Shown piece by piece: positions 7,748 through 16,187 of a stretch of 64,000 nt of DNA. Source of the stretch: Coprenecus sp902388455 (GTDB lineage Bacteria; Bacteroidota; Bacteroidia; Bacteroidales; UBA932); the NCBI GenBank assembly GCA_963931615.1, contig OZ007032.1:2232001-2296000 (forward strand), written 5' to 3'. How positions within the stretch are numbered: the stretch's first letter is position 1; each line of letters begins with the position of its first letter. The notes below the pieces were generated by a model. It did not search any database and was not told the DNA's origin. It saw nothing but the letters and a program-made list of their open reading frames with translations. Made by a program: the position numbers and the translations under genes.

Positions 7748-9394
7748 ATGACAGTAATTATCAAAGAGGTGCTTACCCTCAAGGACCTGAGACGTTTCGT
7801 AAAATTTCCCCGAGAGCTGTACAAGAACGACCCGCTGTATATCCCGCCGCTGGATGCGGATGAGATGAACTCGCTGCGTAAGACCAATCCCGCATTCGCC
7901 CACTGCGAGGGCCGCTACTGGCTGGCTTACAAGGATGGTACTATAGTCGGACGTATTGCCGGCATCATAAACTACAACGCCAACAGCGACTGGAACGAGA
8001 AGAATATCCGCTTCGGCTGGCTGGACATGATAGACGACATAGAAGTAACTGAGGCACTGATCAATACCGTGGCCGAGTGGGGCCGCGAGAAGGGTTTGGA
8101 GACGATGAACGGCCCGTGGGGTTTCTCCGACATGGACAAGGAAGGACTGCTGGTGGAGGGTTTCGACAAGGAACCATCGATAACTACTCTTTATAATTTC
8201 CCATACTACGGTGTACATCTCGAAAAGCTGGGTTTCCGCAAAGAAGTGGACTGGATACAGCGCAAGCTGGACATACCCACAGATGTTCCTGAGAAGCTGG
8301 CGACTTACGACAGAATCATCCGGGAAAAATACGGGCTCTCGGTCATCGTACCCCGCAAGGCCAGGGACATCAAACGCAGGGCCGAGGAGATATTCGCCGT
8401 CCTCAACGATTCCTATGCTGTCCTGCACGAATTTACCCGCCTGACCGACAAACAAGTACAGATGTACATCGGGCAGTACATGCCCTTCATCAACAAGAAC
8501 ATGATCTGCGTGGTGGTGGACCGGGACGACCGCGTAGTGGGATTCGCCATCACAATGCCGTCCCTCTCGGACGGATTCAGAAAAGCCGGAGGAAAGCTGT
8601 TCCCGTTCGGATTTTTCCATATACTCAAGTCGCTGAGAACTTTCAATACCGTAGAATGCTATCTGATAGGAGTCATCCCGGAATACAAGCACAAAGGGAT
8701 CAACGCGCTTATCTTCAACTACCTCCAGAAAAACTACGTAAAGATGGGCTTCAAGACCCTGGTCTCAAATCCCCAACTTGAGAACAACATGGCAGTCCAG
8801 CGGCTCTTCGACTACTATGAGACCGAGTTCTACCAGCGCCGCCGCTGCTACACCCTCAACCTGACAGACGGAGAGCCCTCCACCGAAACAGCGATATTCG
8901 CCGCCGGCTGCTTCTGGGGAGTCCAGCACTATATGGACAAGGCACCGGGAGTCATCTCCACCACAGTAGGATACATCGGCGGACACAGGCGCAGTCCCTC
9001 GTACGAGGAAGTCAAGTCGCACAAGACCGGACACTATGAAGCCATCAGAGTAGAGTTCGACCCCGCACAGACATCCTACGAGGAACTCTGCAAGCTCTTC
9101 TTCGAGATACACGACCCCGCCCAGCTCGACGGACAGGGCCCGGACCTCGGCCCCCAGTACCTGAGCGGCATCTTCTTCACCTCCGGCCTGCAGAAGAGCA
9201 AGGCCGAGGAAGTGATGGCCCTGCTGCGCCGCCGCGGCTACGAGGTCAACACCTTCATCGCCCCCGCCGCATCCATCACCACCCCCGACACCCCCGTCGA
9301 CCAGACCTTCTGGCCCGCCGAGGACTACCACCAGCACTACTACGAGAAGACCGGCGGCAGCCCATACTGCCATTTCAGAACCAGAAAATTCTAA
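7748..9394 (+). CDS. Fusion of a GNAT-like acetyltransferase domain with peptide methionine sulfoxide reductase A
   Basis: The 548-residue protein has two parts. Residues 1-371 look like the long GNAT-type proteins common in Bacteroidetes, with a double sheet and an acetyl-CoA-type segment (LIGVIPEYKHKGINALIF, about 306-323). After a short linker (372-380), residues 381-548 are a complete MsrA: GCFWG with catalytic Cys388, VGYIGGH, PSYEEV, the FFEIHDP motif and EDYHQHYYEK near the end, with a possible resolving Cys541. MsrA reduces methionine-S-sulfoxide in oxidised proteins with thioredoxin. The two parts share one frame without a start codon at the joint. No signal peptide is visible, so repair would be cytoplasmic. 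MsrA alone is usually about 150-200 residues, so this is a genuine fusion. Confidence 0.88.
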   Translation: MTVIIKEVLTLKDLRRFVKFPRELYKNDPLYIPPLDADEMNSLRKTNPAFAHCEGRYWLAYKDGTIVGRIAGIINYNANSDWNEKNIRFGWLDMIDDIEVTEALINTVAEWGREKGLETMNGPWGFSDMDKEGLLVEGFDKEPSITTLYNFPYYGVHLEKLGFRKEVDWIQRKLDIPTDVPEKLATYDRIIREKYGLSVIVPRKARDIKRRAEEIFAVLNDSYAVLHEFTRLTDKQVQMYIGQYMPFINKNMICVVVDRDDRVVGFAITMPSLSDGFRKAGGKLFPFGFFHILKSLRTFNTVECYLIGVIPEYKHKGINALIFNYLQKNYVKMGFKTLVSNPQLENNMAVQRLFDYYETEFYQRRRCYTLNLTDGEPSTETAIFAAGCFWGVQHYMDKAPGVISTTVGYIGGHRRSPSYEEVKSHKTGHYEAIRVEFDPAQTSYEELCKLFFEIHDPAQLDGQGPDLGPQYLSGIFFTSGLQKSKAEEVMALLRRRGYEVNTFIAPAASITTPDTPVDQTFWPAEDYHQHYYEKTGGSPYCHFRTRKF

Positions 9395-9405
9395 ACGACT
9401 GAGTG

Positions 9406-10806
9406 CTACCAGGCAGGCTCGTCCACGAAAGTCATGGACTCCTGAGTGCTGGTGCCCTGTATACGATAGCCGTCCCAGGTCATTGCGTCCACGGTGAACA
9501 CATGCCTGTCCCCGTCACGCTCTACGGTTATCTTGCCTGAGCGCATATAGCCCGTAGTCTGCTCGTATGTATCCGAATGCAGAAGATAGTAGAAGCTTCC
9601 CAGCAGATCTATGCTTATTGCGTTATACCAGCGGTAGTCTCCGGCGATAGTGGTATTTTCCACAGGAGTGAGCGATGTGGATACAGGATATTCCCCGGCA
9701 GGAATCCCGTCATTATACGGATCGGCCTGCGCAGGAACATAGAACTCCATCTTTATCGTATGCTTGTCATCCCCTCCGTATGAACTCCCGGGATCCGGGT
9801 CGTTGACCACGGCAATGGAATATCTGGAGAGGCCGTCCGTGTCACCGCAGTAGTAGGCATACTTCACGAAAGGATAGTCCAGTCCCGTGATATCCCGGTC
9901 CAGAGACGGCTTATAGTTGTAGACACCGTAATATCCGTTGTCCGTCAATGTTATATTTCCCTTGTAATAGCAGGACCAGCTGCTGCCGTCCGTCAAGGTG
10001 AATGTGGCCGTCAATGCCATCACCTCATCCGAGACATGCACTATCTGCACGGCGGCAGCCTCGATGTTCTGATCGTTTTCATGGGTGCCGTCCTCCTCAT
10101 AGATTTCGAATCTGGATCTTGATTCGGTGACTGCTATATTGCCGGGGACATCCTCTCCGGCTCCGGATCTGTATATACCGCTGAACACCGATGCATCCGA
10201 GGGTACCTGATTGAGACTGTCCAGCTTACGTACTCCGTATATCGTAGCAAGTGAGCCGCCCGCAAAATAGTCGAAATACTCTCCGCTCCTCAATTCAGCA
10301 TTACCTATCCTGAGATTGAAAGAGGCATTTGTCATTTCATACTCCTGCCCCCAATCCAGAATATCGGCTGAGGATGACACCTCCAGCCTCTGCATTGCGT
10401 CTGCGGTAGTGATCCCGTGCGCAGTCACATCTCCGGCATAAGCATCTCCGCAGGCTATGACACATATCACATAGTCCTCTCCCGCATCAAGTCCTGACAG
10501 AATCATATCGGCGGAGCCGGCAAAACGGTATTCCGCATATTCCGAAGACTGCGACATCTGCCGCATCCTGTCTGCGATGCCCGCTGAATCAGCCTCATAT
10601 TCCGAAGCCTTGAAAGCATATACAAAACCTTCGGCTTCCTCAGGAACGGCCGAAACCGAAACTCCGGCAGTAAAGTCTGTTACAACCCCCGGCTGAACAT
10701 TGAACGCGACAGTCTGCCCTGTCATTCCATCTCCTCCGTTCTTCTCGCATGAGGTGAGAAGAAACGAAGCTGCGCATACACTGTAAAAAAACAATCTTGC
10801 ATTCAT
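9406..10806 (-). CDS. Large surface or periplasmic lipoprotein, function unknown
   Basis: From ATG 10806 the protein is 466 residues, with signal peptide MNARLFFYSVCAASFLLTSC and the acylated Cys at residue 20. A longer in-frame start at 10896 would hide the signal peptide and run through the divergent regulator, so it is rejected. Residues of about 35-135 resemble a fibronectin-III-like domain common in Bacteroidales lipoproteins (SGLDAGEDYVICVIACGD). The rest is beta-rich and repeats pattern-like segments ending in MTWDGYRIQGTSTQESMTF. It is divergent from the Crp-type regulator, with overlapping promoters, so that regulator may control it. Confidence 0.75.
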   Translation of the reverse strand: MNARLFFYSVCAASFLLTSCEKNGGDGMTGQTVAFNVQPGVVTDFTAGVSVSAVPEEAEGFVYAFKASEYEADSAGIADRMRQMSQSSEYAEYRFAGSADMILSGLDAGEDYVICVIACGDAYAGDVTAHGITTADAMQRLEVSSSADILDWGQEYEMTNASFNLRIGNAELRSGEYFDYFAGGSLATIYGVRKLDSLNQVPSDASVFSGIYRSGAGEDVPGNIAVTESRSRFEIYEEDGTHENDQNIEAAAVQIVHVSDEVMALTATFTLTDGSSWSCYYKGNITLTDNGYYGVYNYKPSLDRDITGLDYPFVKYAYYCGDTDGLSRYSIAVVNDPDPGSSYGGDDKHTIKMEFYVPAQADPYNDGIPAGEYPVSTSLTPVENTTIAGDYRWYNAISIDLLGSFYYLLHSDTYEQTTGYMRSGKITVERDGDRHVFTVDAMTWDGYRIQGTSTQESMTFVDEPAW

Positions 10807-10845
10807 TTGACTCTTGTTTAAAATGTTGAATAAATGGTTTTGTTG

Positions 10846-10866
10846 TAAATTTGCCGGACAAAAATA
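10846..10866. promoter_or_regulatory. Overlapping divergent promoters between the lipoprotein and the Crp-type regulator
   Basis: TAAATTTG on the plus strand (10846-10853) points to the regulator. TATTTTTG on the minus strand (10866-10859) points to the lipoprotein. Both fit TAnnTTTG and they are only 5 bp apart, so the two polymerases would compete for the same site. Confidence 0.45.
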
Positions 10867-10874
10867 GAACAGGC

Positions 10875-11483
10875 ATGCACAACGACCGATTGACAAATGT
10901 TAATTCTCAGTATCTCCTTGAGAAATTCGCCGACAGCACGGGTTTCCCCATAAAATCCATCGCGACCGTGAATCTTGTCAACTTTGTGTACGTTCATGAC
11001 AACACGATCCTGATCCGCCCCGGAGATACCGACTACAACATATATTTTATCCTTGAAGGCTTCGGCGGCATATACGGAGTAACAGACAGCGATGACAGAA
11101 AATACATGTACCTGCAGAAAGAGTCCAGGATAATGTGTTCCTTAGCCACTCTGGCATACGGGAAACCGGCCGCATACTATTACGAGATCCAACGAGGAGG
11201 GAAACTGGCCGTCATCGACGACAGGCAGCTCAGCGCGGCAGCCTGCACCGATCCGGATATCAGCCTATGGTACACTGGAATAATGAAACGGGCACTGGCC
11301 CGCTTTGAGAAAAGAATACAGGACTTCGTGATGAAAGACACCAGAAGCCGGCTGCTTGAACTGTACTCACAGTCACCGGAGATTTTTACAGAAGCCATGC
11401 ACAAGCAGATTGCGTCATTCCTGGGCATCACACCCGGACACCTGAGCCGGCTGCTCTCATCCAAAAGCGCAGGTCCAAGATGA
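10875..11483 (+). CDS. Crp/Fnr-family transcriptional regulator
   Basis: From ATG 10875 the protein is 202 residues. The N-terminal part (about 25-115) has the cyclic-nucleotide-binding barrel pattern with a glycine turn (IRPGDTDYNIYFILEGFGGIYG). A long dimerisation helix follows (about 130-160), then a short HTH (IASFLGITPGHLSRLLSS). No conserved Arg-Ser phosphate cassette is obvious, so binding of cAMP is doubtful, as in most Bacteroidetes members. It is divergently transcribed from a lipoprotein with overlapping promoters, which suggests local control. A TTG at 10851 would extend it into the -7 box and is rejected. Confidence 0.82.
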   Translation: MHNDRLTNVNSQYLLEKFADSTGFPIKSIATVNLVNFVYVHDNTILIRPGDTDYNIYFILEGFGGIYGVTDSDDRKYMYLQKESRIMCSLATLAYGKPAAYYYEIQRGGKLAVIDDRQLSAAACTDPDISLWYTGIMKRALARFEKRIQDFVMKDTRSRLLELYSQSPEIFTEAMHKQIASFLGITPGHLSRLLSSKSAGPR

Positions 11484-11528
11484 ATCCACGAGCAGGCCCT
11501 CATGAGCCGAGCCGGCCCTGCCTTCCAT

Positions 11529-11559
11529 TTTGACATAAGAAAGGATTAATGTATCTTTG
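11529..11559 (+). promoter_or_regulatory. Full -33/-7 Bacteroidales promoter for ybaK
   Basis: TTTG at 11529-11532, a 19-bp spacer and TATCTTTG at 11552-11559 match the consensus exactly. The expected start point falls about 3 nt before the ATG at 11565, so the transcript would be nearly leaderless. Confidence 0.7.
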
Positions 11560-11564
11560 CGGCT

Positions 11565-12038
11565 ATGGGCAAGAATGAATTAAAGAAAACCAACGCAGCC
11601 CGCCTTCTGGACAGGGCCGGAATATCCTATGAGCTGATACCCTACGAAGTGGACGAGGAGCATCTCTCCGCCGATGCCGTGGCAGCCAGACTCGGAGAGG
11701 ACATCGCCTGCGTCTACAAGACCATCGTCCTGCGCGGCGACCGCAACGGCCATTTCGTCTGCGTGGTCCGGGGCGACAGCGAGATCGACCTCAAGGAAGC
11801 CGCCCGCATCTCCGGCAACAAGCGCGCCGAACTGATCCACGTCAAGGAACTCCTTCCCCTGACCGGCTACATCCGCGGCGGCTGCTCCCCCATCGGCATG
11901 AAGAAACCCTTCCTCACCTACTACCAGGCCTCCATCGCAGAGCTCCCCTACGTCTACGTCAGCGCCGGAATGCGCGGCCTCCAGCTCAAGATTGCCCCGG
12001 CCGACCTCATTGCCTTCACTCACGGCCAGCTGTTCTGA
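11565..12038 (+). CDS. ybaK: Cys-tRNA(Pro)/aminoacyl-tRNA deacylase YbaK
   Basis: The 157-residue protein is a full-length YbaK/EbsC family member, which hydrolyses mischarged Cys-tRNA(Pro) in trans to keep proline codons accurate. Family features seen are the N-terminal KTNAARLLDRAGISYELIPY, the YKTIVLRGD strand with the conserved Lys, the DLKEAARISGNKRAEL segment, and the glycine-rich GGCSPIGMKKPF motif near residue 105. It is cytoplasmic. The small membrane protein gene follows after 39 bp and may be cotranscribed. Confidence 0.93.
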   Translation: MGKNELKKTNAARLLDRAGISYELIPYEVDEEHLSADAVAARLGEDIACVYKTIVLRGDRNGHFVCVVRGDSEIDLKEAARISGNKRAELIHVKELLPLTGYIRGGCSPIGMKKPFLTYYQASIAELPYVYVSAGMRGLQLKIAPADLIAFTHGQLF

Positions 12039-12077
12039 CCGCATCACCACCCTGACACACCTCCTCAACTCTTGCGA

Positions 12078-12488
12078 ATGACACTCACAGCAAACACATC
12101 GCTCATCTCCCATATCGGCAGCACCGTCCTGCTGACATTGTTCCTCATACTGATTCTGGGCATTGCGGTCTGCGCCATACTCTCATTCGTCCCCAGACGC
12201 CCGTATCTGGACCGTGCCTCCGGCATGATTGTCCAGCCCTTCCTGATTCTCTCCTCCCCACTGCACTTTCCCCTGAACCGAATTCAGATCAAGGACATGC
12301 CCGAAGGCCTCATGGAGCACCTCTCGGTCATCAACCACGGATGCCTGAACATCTTCGGCATCTACTCCGGCACCTTCCGCAGCACCCGCGACAAGGCCCC
12401 GGTCTACATCTACCTCCGCAACCGCAGGCACGGCCTCGTCTACTTCGAGTACGACGGACGCCGCTATGTCCTCAATCCCTGGGAATAA
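12078..12488 (+). CDS. Small membrane-anchored protein, unknown function
   Basis: From ATG 12078 this is a 136-residue protein with one clear transmembrane helix near residues 14-38 (TVLLTLFLILILGIAVCAIL). A soluble C-terminal part of about 95 residues carries a beta-rich, PH-like pattern (VYIYLRNRRHGLVYFEYDGRRYVLNPW). An in-frame TTG six bases upstream is less likely. I do not recognise a family. It follows ybaK by 39 bp and is followed by the tandem-repeat array, so it may be the last gene of the transcript. Confidence 0.6.
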   Translation: MTLTANTSLISHIGSTVLLTLFLILILGIAVCAILSFVPRRPYLDRASGMIVQPFLILSSPLHFPLNRIQIKDMPEGLMEHLSVINHGCLNIFGIYSGTFRSTRDKAPVYIYLRNRRHGLVYFEYDGRRYVLNPWE

Positions 12489-12609
12489 ACGCCATATTGC
12501 CCGAACCCCATTCTACCCATTCTTCTGTCTGTATTTCGCACATTCACTTAAAAATATGATTCTCAGAATATTACACCAAGATATTCCCCAACAGATTAGC
12601 GATACCTTC

Positions 12610-13262
12610 CACCTTCCGAAGGTGAGACGAAAACACGGGGATTCTGCACACCTTCCGAAGGTGGGGAAGGTGCAGGGGGAGAAGAAACACGGATACAGAG
12701 CGCTCTCGATGCAGTGACGCTTCTGCGCACCTTCCGAAGGTGAGACGAAAACGCGGGAATTCTGCACACCTTCCGAAGGTGGGAAAGGTGCAGGGGAAGA
12801 AGAAACACGGATACAGAGCGCTCTCGATGCAGTGACGCTTCTGCGCACCTTCCGAAGGTGAGACGAAAACGCGGGAATTCTGCACACCTTCCGAAGGTGG
12901 GGAAGATGCAGGGGGAGAAGAAACACGGATACAGAGCGCTCTCGATGCAGTGACGCTTCTGCGCACCTTCCGAAGGTGAGACGAAAACGCGGGAATTCTG
13001 CACACCTTCCGAAGGTGGGGAAGGTGCAGGGGGAGAAGAAACACGGATACAGAGCGCTCTCGATGCAGTGACGCTTCTGCGCACCTTCCGAAGGTGAGAC
13101 GAAAATGCGGGAATTCTGCACACCTTCCGAAGGTGGGGAAGGTGCAGGGGGAGAAGAAACACGGATACAGAGCGCTCTCGATGCAGTGACGCTTCTGCGC
13201 ACCTTCCGAAGGTGAGACGAAAATGCGAGAATTCTGCACACCTTCCGAAGGTGGGAAAGGTG
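12610..13262. repeat. 118-bp tandem repeat array, about 5.5 copies, each with two perfect 15-bp palindromes
   Basis: Copies begin at 12610, 12728, 12846, 12964, 13082 and 13200, exactly 118 bp apart, and are nearly identical. Each has two CACCTTCCGAAGGTG palindromes about 42 bp apart, plus GAGCGCTCTCGATGCAGTGA between units. There are no variable spacers, so it is not CRISPR. Because 118 is not a multiple of three, all three reverse frames stay open in turn and give look-alike repeat proteins; I treat these as artefacts. The copies are so alike that expansion is recent or kept uniform by conversion. Confidence 0.92.
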
Positions 13263-13309
13263 CAAAGGCGGAAAGGAGTGGGGAAAACGTCCGGGATGGG
13301 GCTTAGAGC

Positions 13310-15019
13310 CTATGGGAGCGGGTGGATGGAAAGCGGCCGGCCCGCGGAGTCTACGGGATAGCGGGCGCCCTCACGCTCAAGCTGCGCGGCCATGTGCTCC
13401 AGCAGCGAGGCGGTCACATCCGGATAGCGGGCACTGACATCCTCGGTCTCATAAGGGTCGGAGGCCAGGTCATACAGGACACAATGCGCGGCAGAAGGCT
13501 TCTCCGGCGACCAGTAGTAAATCAGCTTCCAGTCGTCCTCGCGGTAGGTGGTGAAATATTTCCCGCGGTGGTCATGGGGAAAATGCACAAGGAAGGTATC
13601 GGGATGGCGTCTGTCCTCCCCGCGCACGATGATCCGGCTGAGGTCGTGGCCGTCCACAGGATGGGTCTCCGGCACCCGGGCTCCGACAAGGGCAGCTATA
13701 GTCGGGTAAATGTCCATGATGGTCCCCATCTGCGTACGGATTTCGCCCTGAGGAATCGGGAGCAGGCGCTGTGCTCCAAATGTATTACGGGCCAACTGTC
13801 CACGGCGGACGGAACGGTCTTCTTCTGCGGGGCATCCTTCATAAGTGGAGCGATCTCCATCCAGGGACAGTCTTACATCTGCCGAGCGGTCTCCATCTGC
13901 GGACCGTTCTTCATCAGCGAAGCGGTCCCCACCTTCGGGGCTTCCTTCGGGAGCAGCCCACGCAACAATGAACGGCACGCGGATACCCCCCTCGAACTCC
14001 GTGCCCTTCTTGCCCCGCAGCGGTGCCGAGGAGCCGTAACCCCGCTCCTCGCCTATGGGTGCGTCGGAGCCATTGTCCCCGAGGAAAAATATCAGGGTGT
14101 TCTCCGCCACTCCCTTCTCTTCCAGGAAGTCCATGATCTCCCCGAGGGAGCGGTCCATCCCCTCTATGAGGGTGGCGAATTTCTTCGCAGATACGCTGTA
14201 CGATGTGTCGGCGTCATAATTCTGCATATAGCGGGGGTCCGACATGAAGGGGGCATGCACGGCATAGTGCGCCATGTTGAGGTAGAACGGCACGCCATCC
14301 TCTATGGCGCGGGACATCTCTTCCTCTGCCCTGAGAGTCAGCGCGTCGGTCAGGAAGACGTCGTCCTCGAAGAATTCCTCCAGGCCGGGGACTGCCCGCG
14401 AGCGTGTACCTCCGTAGAGGCCGTATCCGTCCCTACCGTAGTAGCTGCCGGGCTCACCTATCGAACAGCCGGCCACATTGACATCAAAGCCAAGAGCCAG
14501 AGGGTCCTCGCCCTGACTTCCGAAGGGTCCGAAATGGGCCTTGCCCACGTGTATCGTGCGGTAGCCCGCATCAGAGAGCAGGCGCGGCAAAGTATAGTCG
14601 GCACTGTCCAGGCCCTGCCAGTTCCAGTCGGGCGGACCGTAGGTGTTGCGGTTGTTGGACTCGGAGTAAATCCAGTTGGTGACTCCGTGACGGGTGGCAT
14701 TCTGGCCGGTGAGCAGGCTGGTGCGGGACGGCGAGCTGACGCTCTGGGCATAGAACTGAGAGAAGCGTACACCCTGGTCGGCCAGCCGCTGCATATTCGG
14801 CGTGCGGTACCAGCGGTTGAGCGGATGCTCCACAGGCTGCCCCTCCGGGTCGGTCAGAAAGGGCACCGAAGTATCCATAAGTCCCATGTCATCCACGAGG
14901 AAAACTATGATATTGGGCCGCTGCTGTCCGGCCTTTCCGGAACCGCTGCAGGAGACCAAAGCCAGTGCCGCCGCGGATACCGCAACAGCCGGCACGATTT
15001 CCATATTCTTTATTTTCAT
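13310..15019 (-). CDS. S-type sulfatase lipoprotein with a low-complexity insertion
   Basis: The 569-residue protein is a type I sulfatase, hydrolysing sulfate esters on glycans. The lipobox (ALVSC, Cys24) predicts a lipoprotein. Metal-binding DDMG (residues 43-46) and the active-site motif SSPSRTSLLTG follow. Ser95 is the residue converted to formylglycine, so an anaerobic radical-SAM maturase is needed. Further landmarks are HVGKAHFG, the metal site FFLGDNGSD and PLRGKKGTEFEGG. Residues of about 352-408 are an insertion of repeated GDRSAD-like units not typical of the family. The C-terminal subdomain is present. It is the last gene of a four-gene operon, starting 4 bp after the gene before it. 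Likely substrates are mucin or host glycosaminoglycan, by analogy only. Confidence 0.92.
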   Translation of the reverse strand: MKIKNMEIVPAVAVSAAALALVSCSGSGKAGQQRPNIIVFLVDDMGLMDTSVPFLTDPEGQPVEHPLNRWYRTPNMQRLADQGVRFSQFYAQSVSSPSRTSLLTGQNATRHGVTNWIYSESNNRNTYGPPDWNWQGLDSADYTLPRLLSDAGYRTIHVGKAHFGPFGSQGEDPLALGFDVNVAGCSIGEPGSYYGRDGYGLYGGTRSRAVPGLEEFFEDDVFLTDALTLRAEEEMSRAIEDGVPFYLNMAHYAVHAPFMSDPRYMQNYDADTSYSVSAKKFATLIEGMDRSLGEIMDFLEEKGVAENTLIFFLGDNGSDAPIGEERGYGSSAPLRGKKGTEFEGGIRVPFIVAWAAPEGSPEGGDRFADEERSADGDRSADVRLSLDGDRSTYEGCPAEEDRSVRRGQLARNTFGAQRLLPIPQGEIRTQMGTIMDIYPTIAALVGARVPETHPVDGHDLSRIIVRGEDRRHPDTFLVHFPHDHRGKYFTTYREDDWKLIYYWSPEKPSAAHCVLYDLASDPYETEDVSARYPDVTASLLEHMAAQLEREGARYPVDSAGRPLSIHPLP

Positions 15020-15023
15020 ACTT

Positions 15024-15767
15024 TTAACGTATTGATGTCAAAACTGTTGTCCCTGTAAGCTTCTTCTTGTCCCATGTCTGCTGCCTGACCAGGCCGATGC
15101 CTCGGGCGTACCACGACACCTGACGGGTCTTTTCATTGACCATCATGGCCTTTGCCGTCATCGTCTCCTCCACCACATAGCAGTCGAATGTCCCAGCAGT
15201 AGTGGTTACGGACTCCCGCCCGATGACTTTCCGGTCCCTGCAGCCCATCTTGGAGGTGATGAACATGACTTTTATCTCTATTTCGTAATCAGGCAGTTCC
15301 ATGCCCACAGACAGCTCCGCCGGTATACCCCGGCATTCACCGGTGACAGTGGTCCTGTCCAGAATCTCCATCATGGCAGCCTGGCTATCCGCGTCCTCGC
15401 CGCCGCCCATCGCGTCCATGGACTGCCTCATGCCTTCCTGCATGGCCTCTTCCATGAGGGCGGCCATGTCCGTTATCACCTCACCCCGGTCAAATTTCAT
15501 CAGGACCTTGGAACGGAAACGGCTGGAGTCTCCCTGATTGATGATGGTGGAGACCACTGTCGCCTGTCCCTCTTCAAAGTCCCCGGTCATCACGGCCAGC
15601 GAGTCAGCATTGACAGATATCAGATTGCCGTCCGCATCCAGGTTCTCATAGACGAGCACACGGCCCGGCTTCGAGGAGAAAAACGGTTCAAGGCTTTGCC
15701 CGAGGGCCATCACGGTCATCACGGACATCAGCATAAGGCTCAGGGCCAGAATAAAGATTTTTTTCAT
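15024..15767 (-). CDS. Secreted protein of the DUF3108/TapB-like type
   Basis: This 247-residue protein has a signal peptide (about residues 1-23) and no lipobox Cys. The mature part carries the pattern of small lipocalin-like secreted proteins: an early GRVLVYENLDADGNLI strand pair, a Met- and Glu-rich middle (ALMEEAMQEGMRQSMDAMGG, about 101-122), and a closing segment VTTTAGTFDCYVVEETM that is typical of DUF3108/TapB-like proteins. The biochemical role is unknown. It stands 4 bp before the sulfatase and 31 bp after the next small secreted gene, all on one strand. Confidence 0.65.
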   Translation of the reverse strand: MKKIFILALSLMLMSVMTVMALGQSLEPFFSSKPGRVLVYENLDADGNLISVNADSLAVMTGDFEEGQATVVSTIINQGDSSRFRSKVLMKFDRGEVITDMAALMEEAMQEGMRQSMDAMGGGEDADSQAAMMEILDRTTVTGECRGIPAELSVGMELPDYEIEIKVMFITSKMGCRDRKVIGRESVTTTAGTFDCYVVEETMTAKAMMVNEKTRQVSWYARGIGLVRQQTWDKKKLTGTTVLTSIR

Positions 15768-15798
15768 CTGCGCGCGTTTTATGTTATTGACAACGGAA

Positions 15799-16182
15799 TC
15801 ACTCTTTTGCGGCGGACAGGCTTATCCACAGGTCTATCTTGGGAAAACGTCCGAGGAAATGCTCCAGAAAGCTGCGGATATAGCCCTCGTCGGTATACTG
15901 CATCATATTCGTCAGTTCGGAAAGCTCGATGCCCGCAGCCTCACAGGCAGCTTCCTGGGAAGAGGTGACGTAGTAGTATGTCGAGTCGGAGCCGTCGGGA
16001 TAGTCCACGCTGATGCTCACAAACAGGTTGCCGCTGCCGGCCGGGGAAGACAGGTCGGTAATCACCGTCTCCCTGTCCAGAGGCTCAAGCCCGCCTCCGC
16101 CAAGGAGAATCTGCGCATCGGCAGCCACCGCGGACATTGTCAGGACCGCCGTCATGATAATAATTCTGAAGGTGTGCTTCAT
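15799..16182 (-). CDS. Small secreted protein, unknown function
   Basis: From ATG 16182 (MKHTFRIIIM) this is a 127-residue protein with a signal peptide ending near AVAADAQ. The mature part of about 100 residues is acidic and includes a Tyr-rich strand (STYYYVTSSQEA) and a closing SFLEHFLGRFPKIDLWISL. No family is recognised. Starting at 16191 would overlap the previous gene by 4 bp; both starts are possible. It belongs to the operon of secreted proteins ending in the sulfatase. Confidence 0.6.
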   Translation of the reverse strand: MKHTFRIIIMTAVLTMSAVAADAQILLGGGGLEPLDRETVITDLSSPAGSGNLFVSISVDYPDGSDSTYYYVTSSQEAACEAAGIELSELTNMMQYTDEGYIRSFLEHFLGRFPKIDLWISLSAAKE

Positions 16183-16187
16183 ATCTG

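Noticed and set aside
12610..13262. CRISPR array
   Set aside because: The 118-bp units are identical throughout, without unique spacers, and no cas genes are near.
12513..13265. Three long overlapping reverse ORFs (up to 250 residues) with HLRKV-like repeats
   Set aside because: They come from the 118-bp DNA repeat, which is not a multiple of three, so all frames open in turn; no start, promoter or family supports them.
13322..15058. Plus-strand ORF of 578 residues opposite the sulfatase
   Set aside because: Shadow of the sulfatase gene; no family features.
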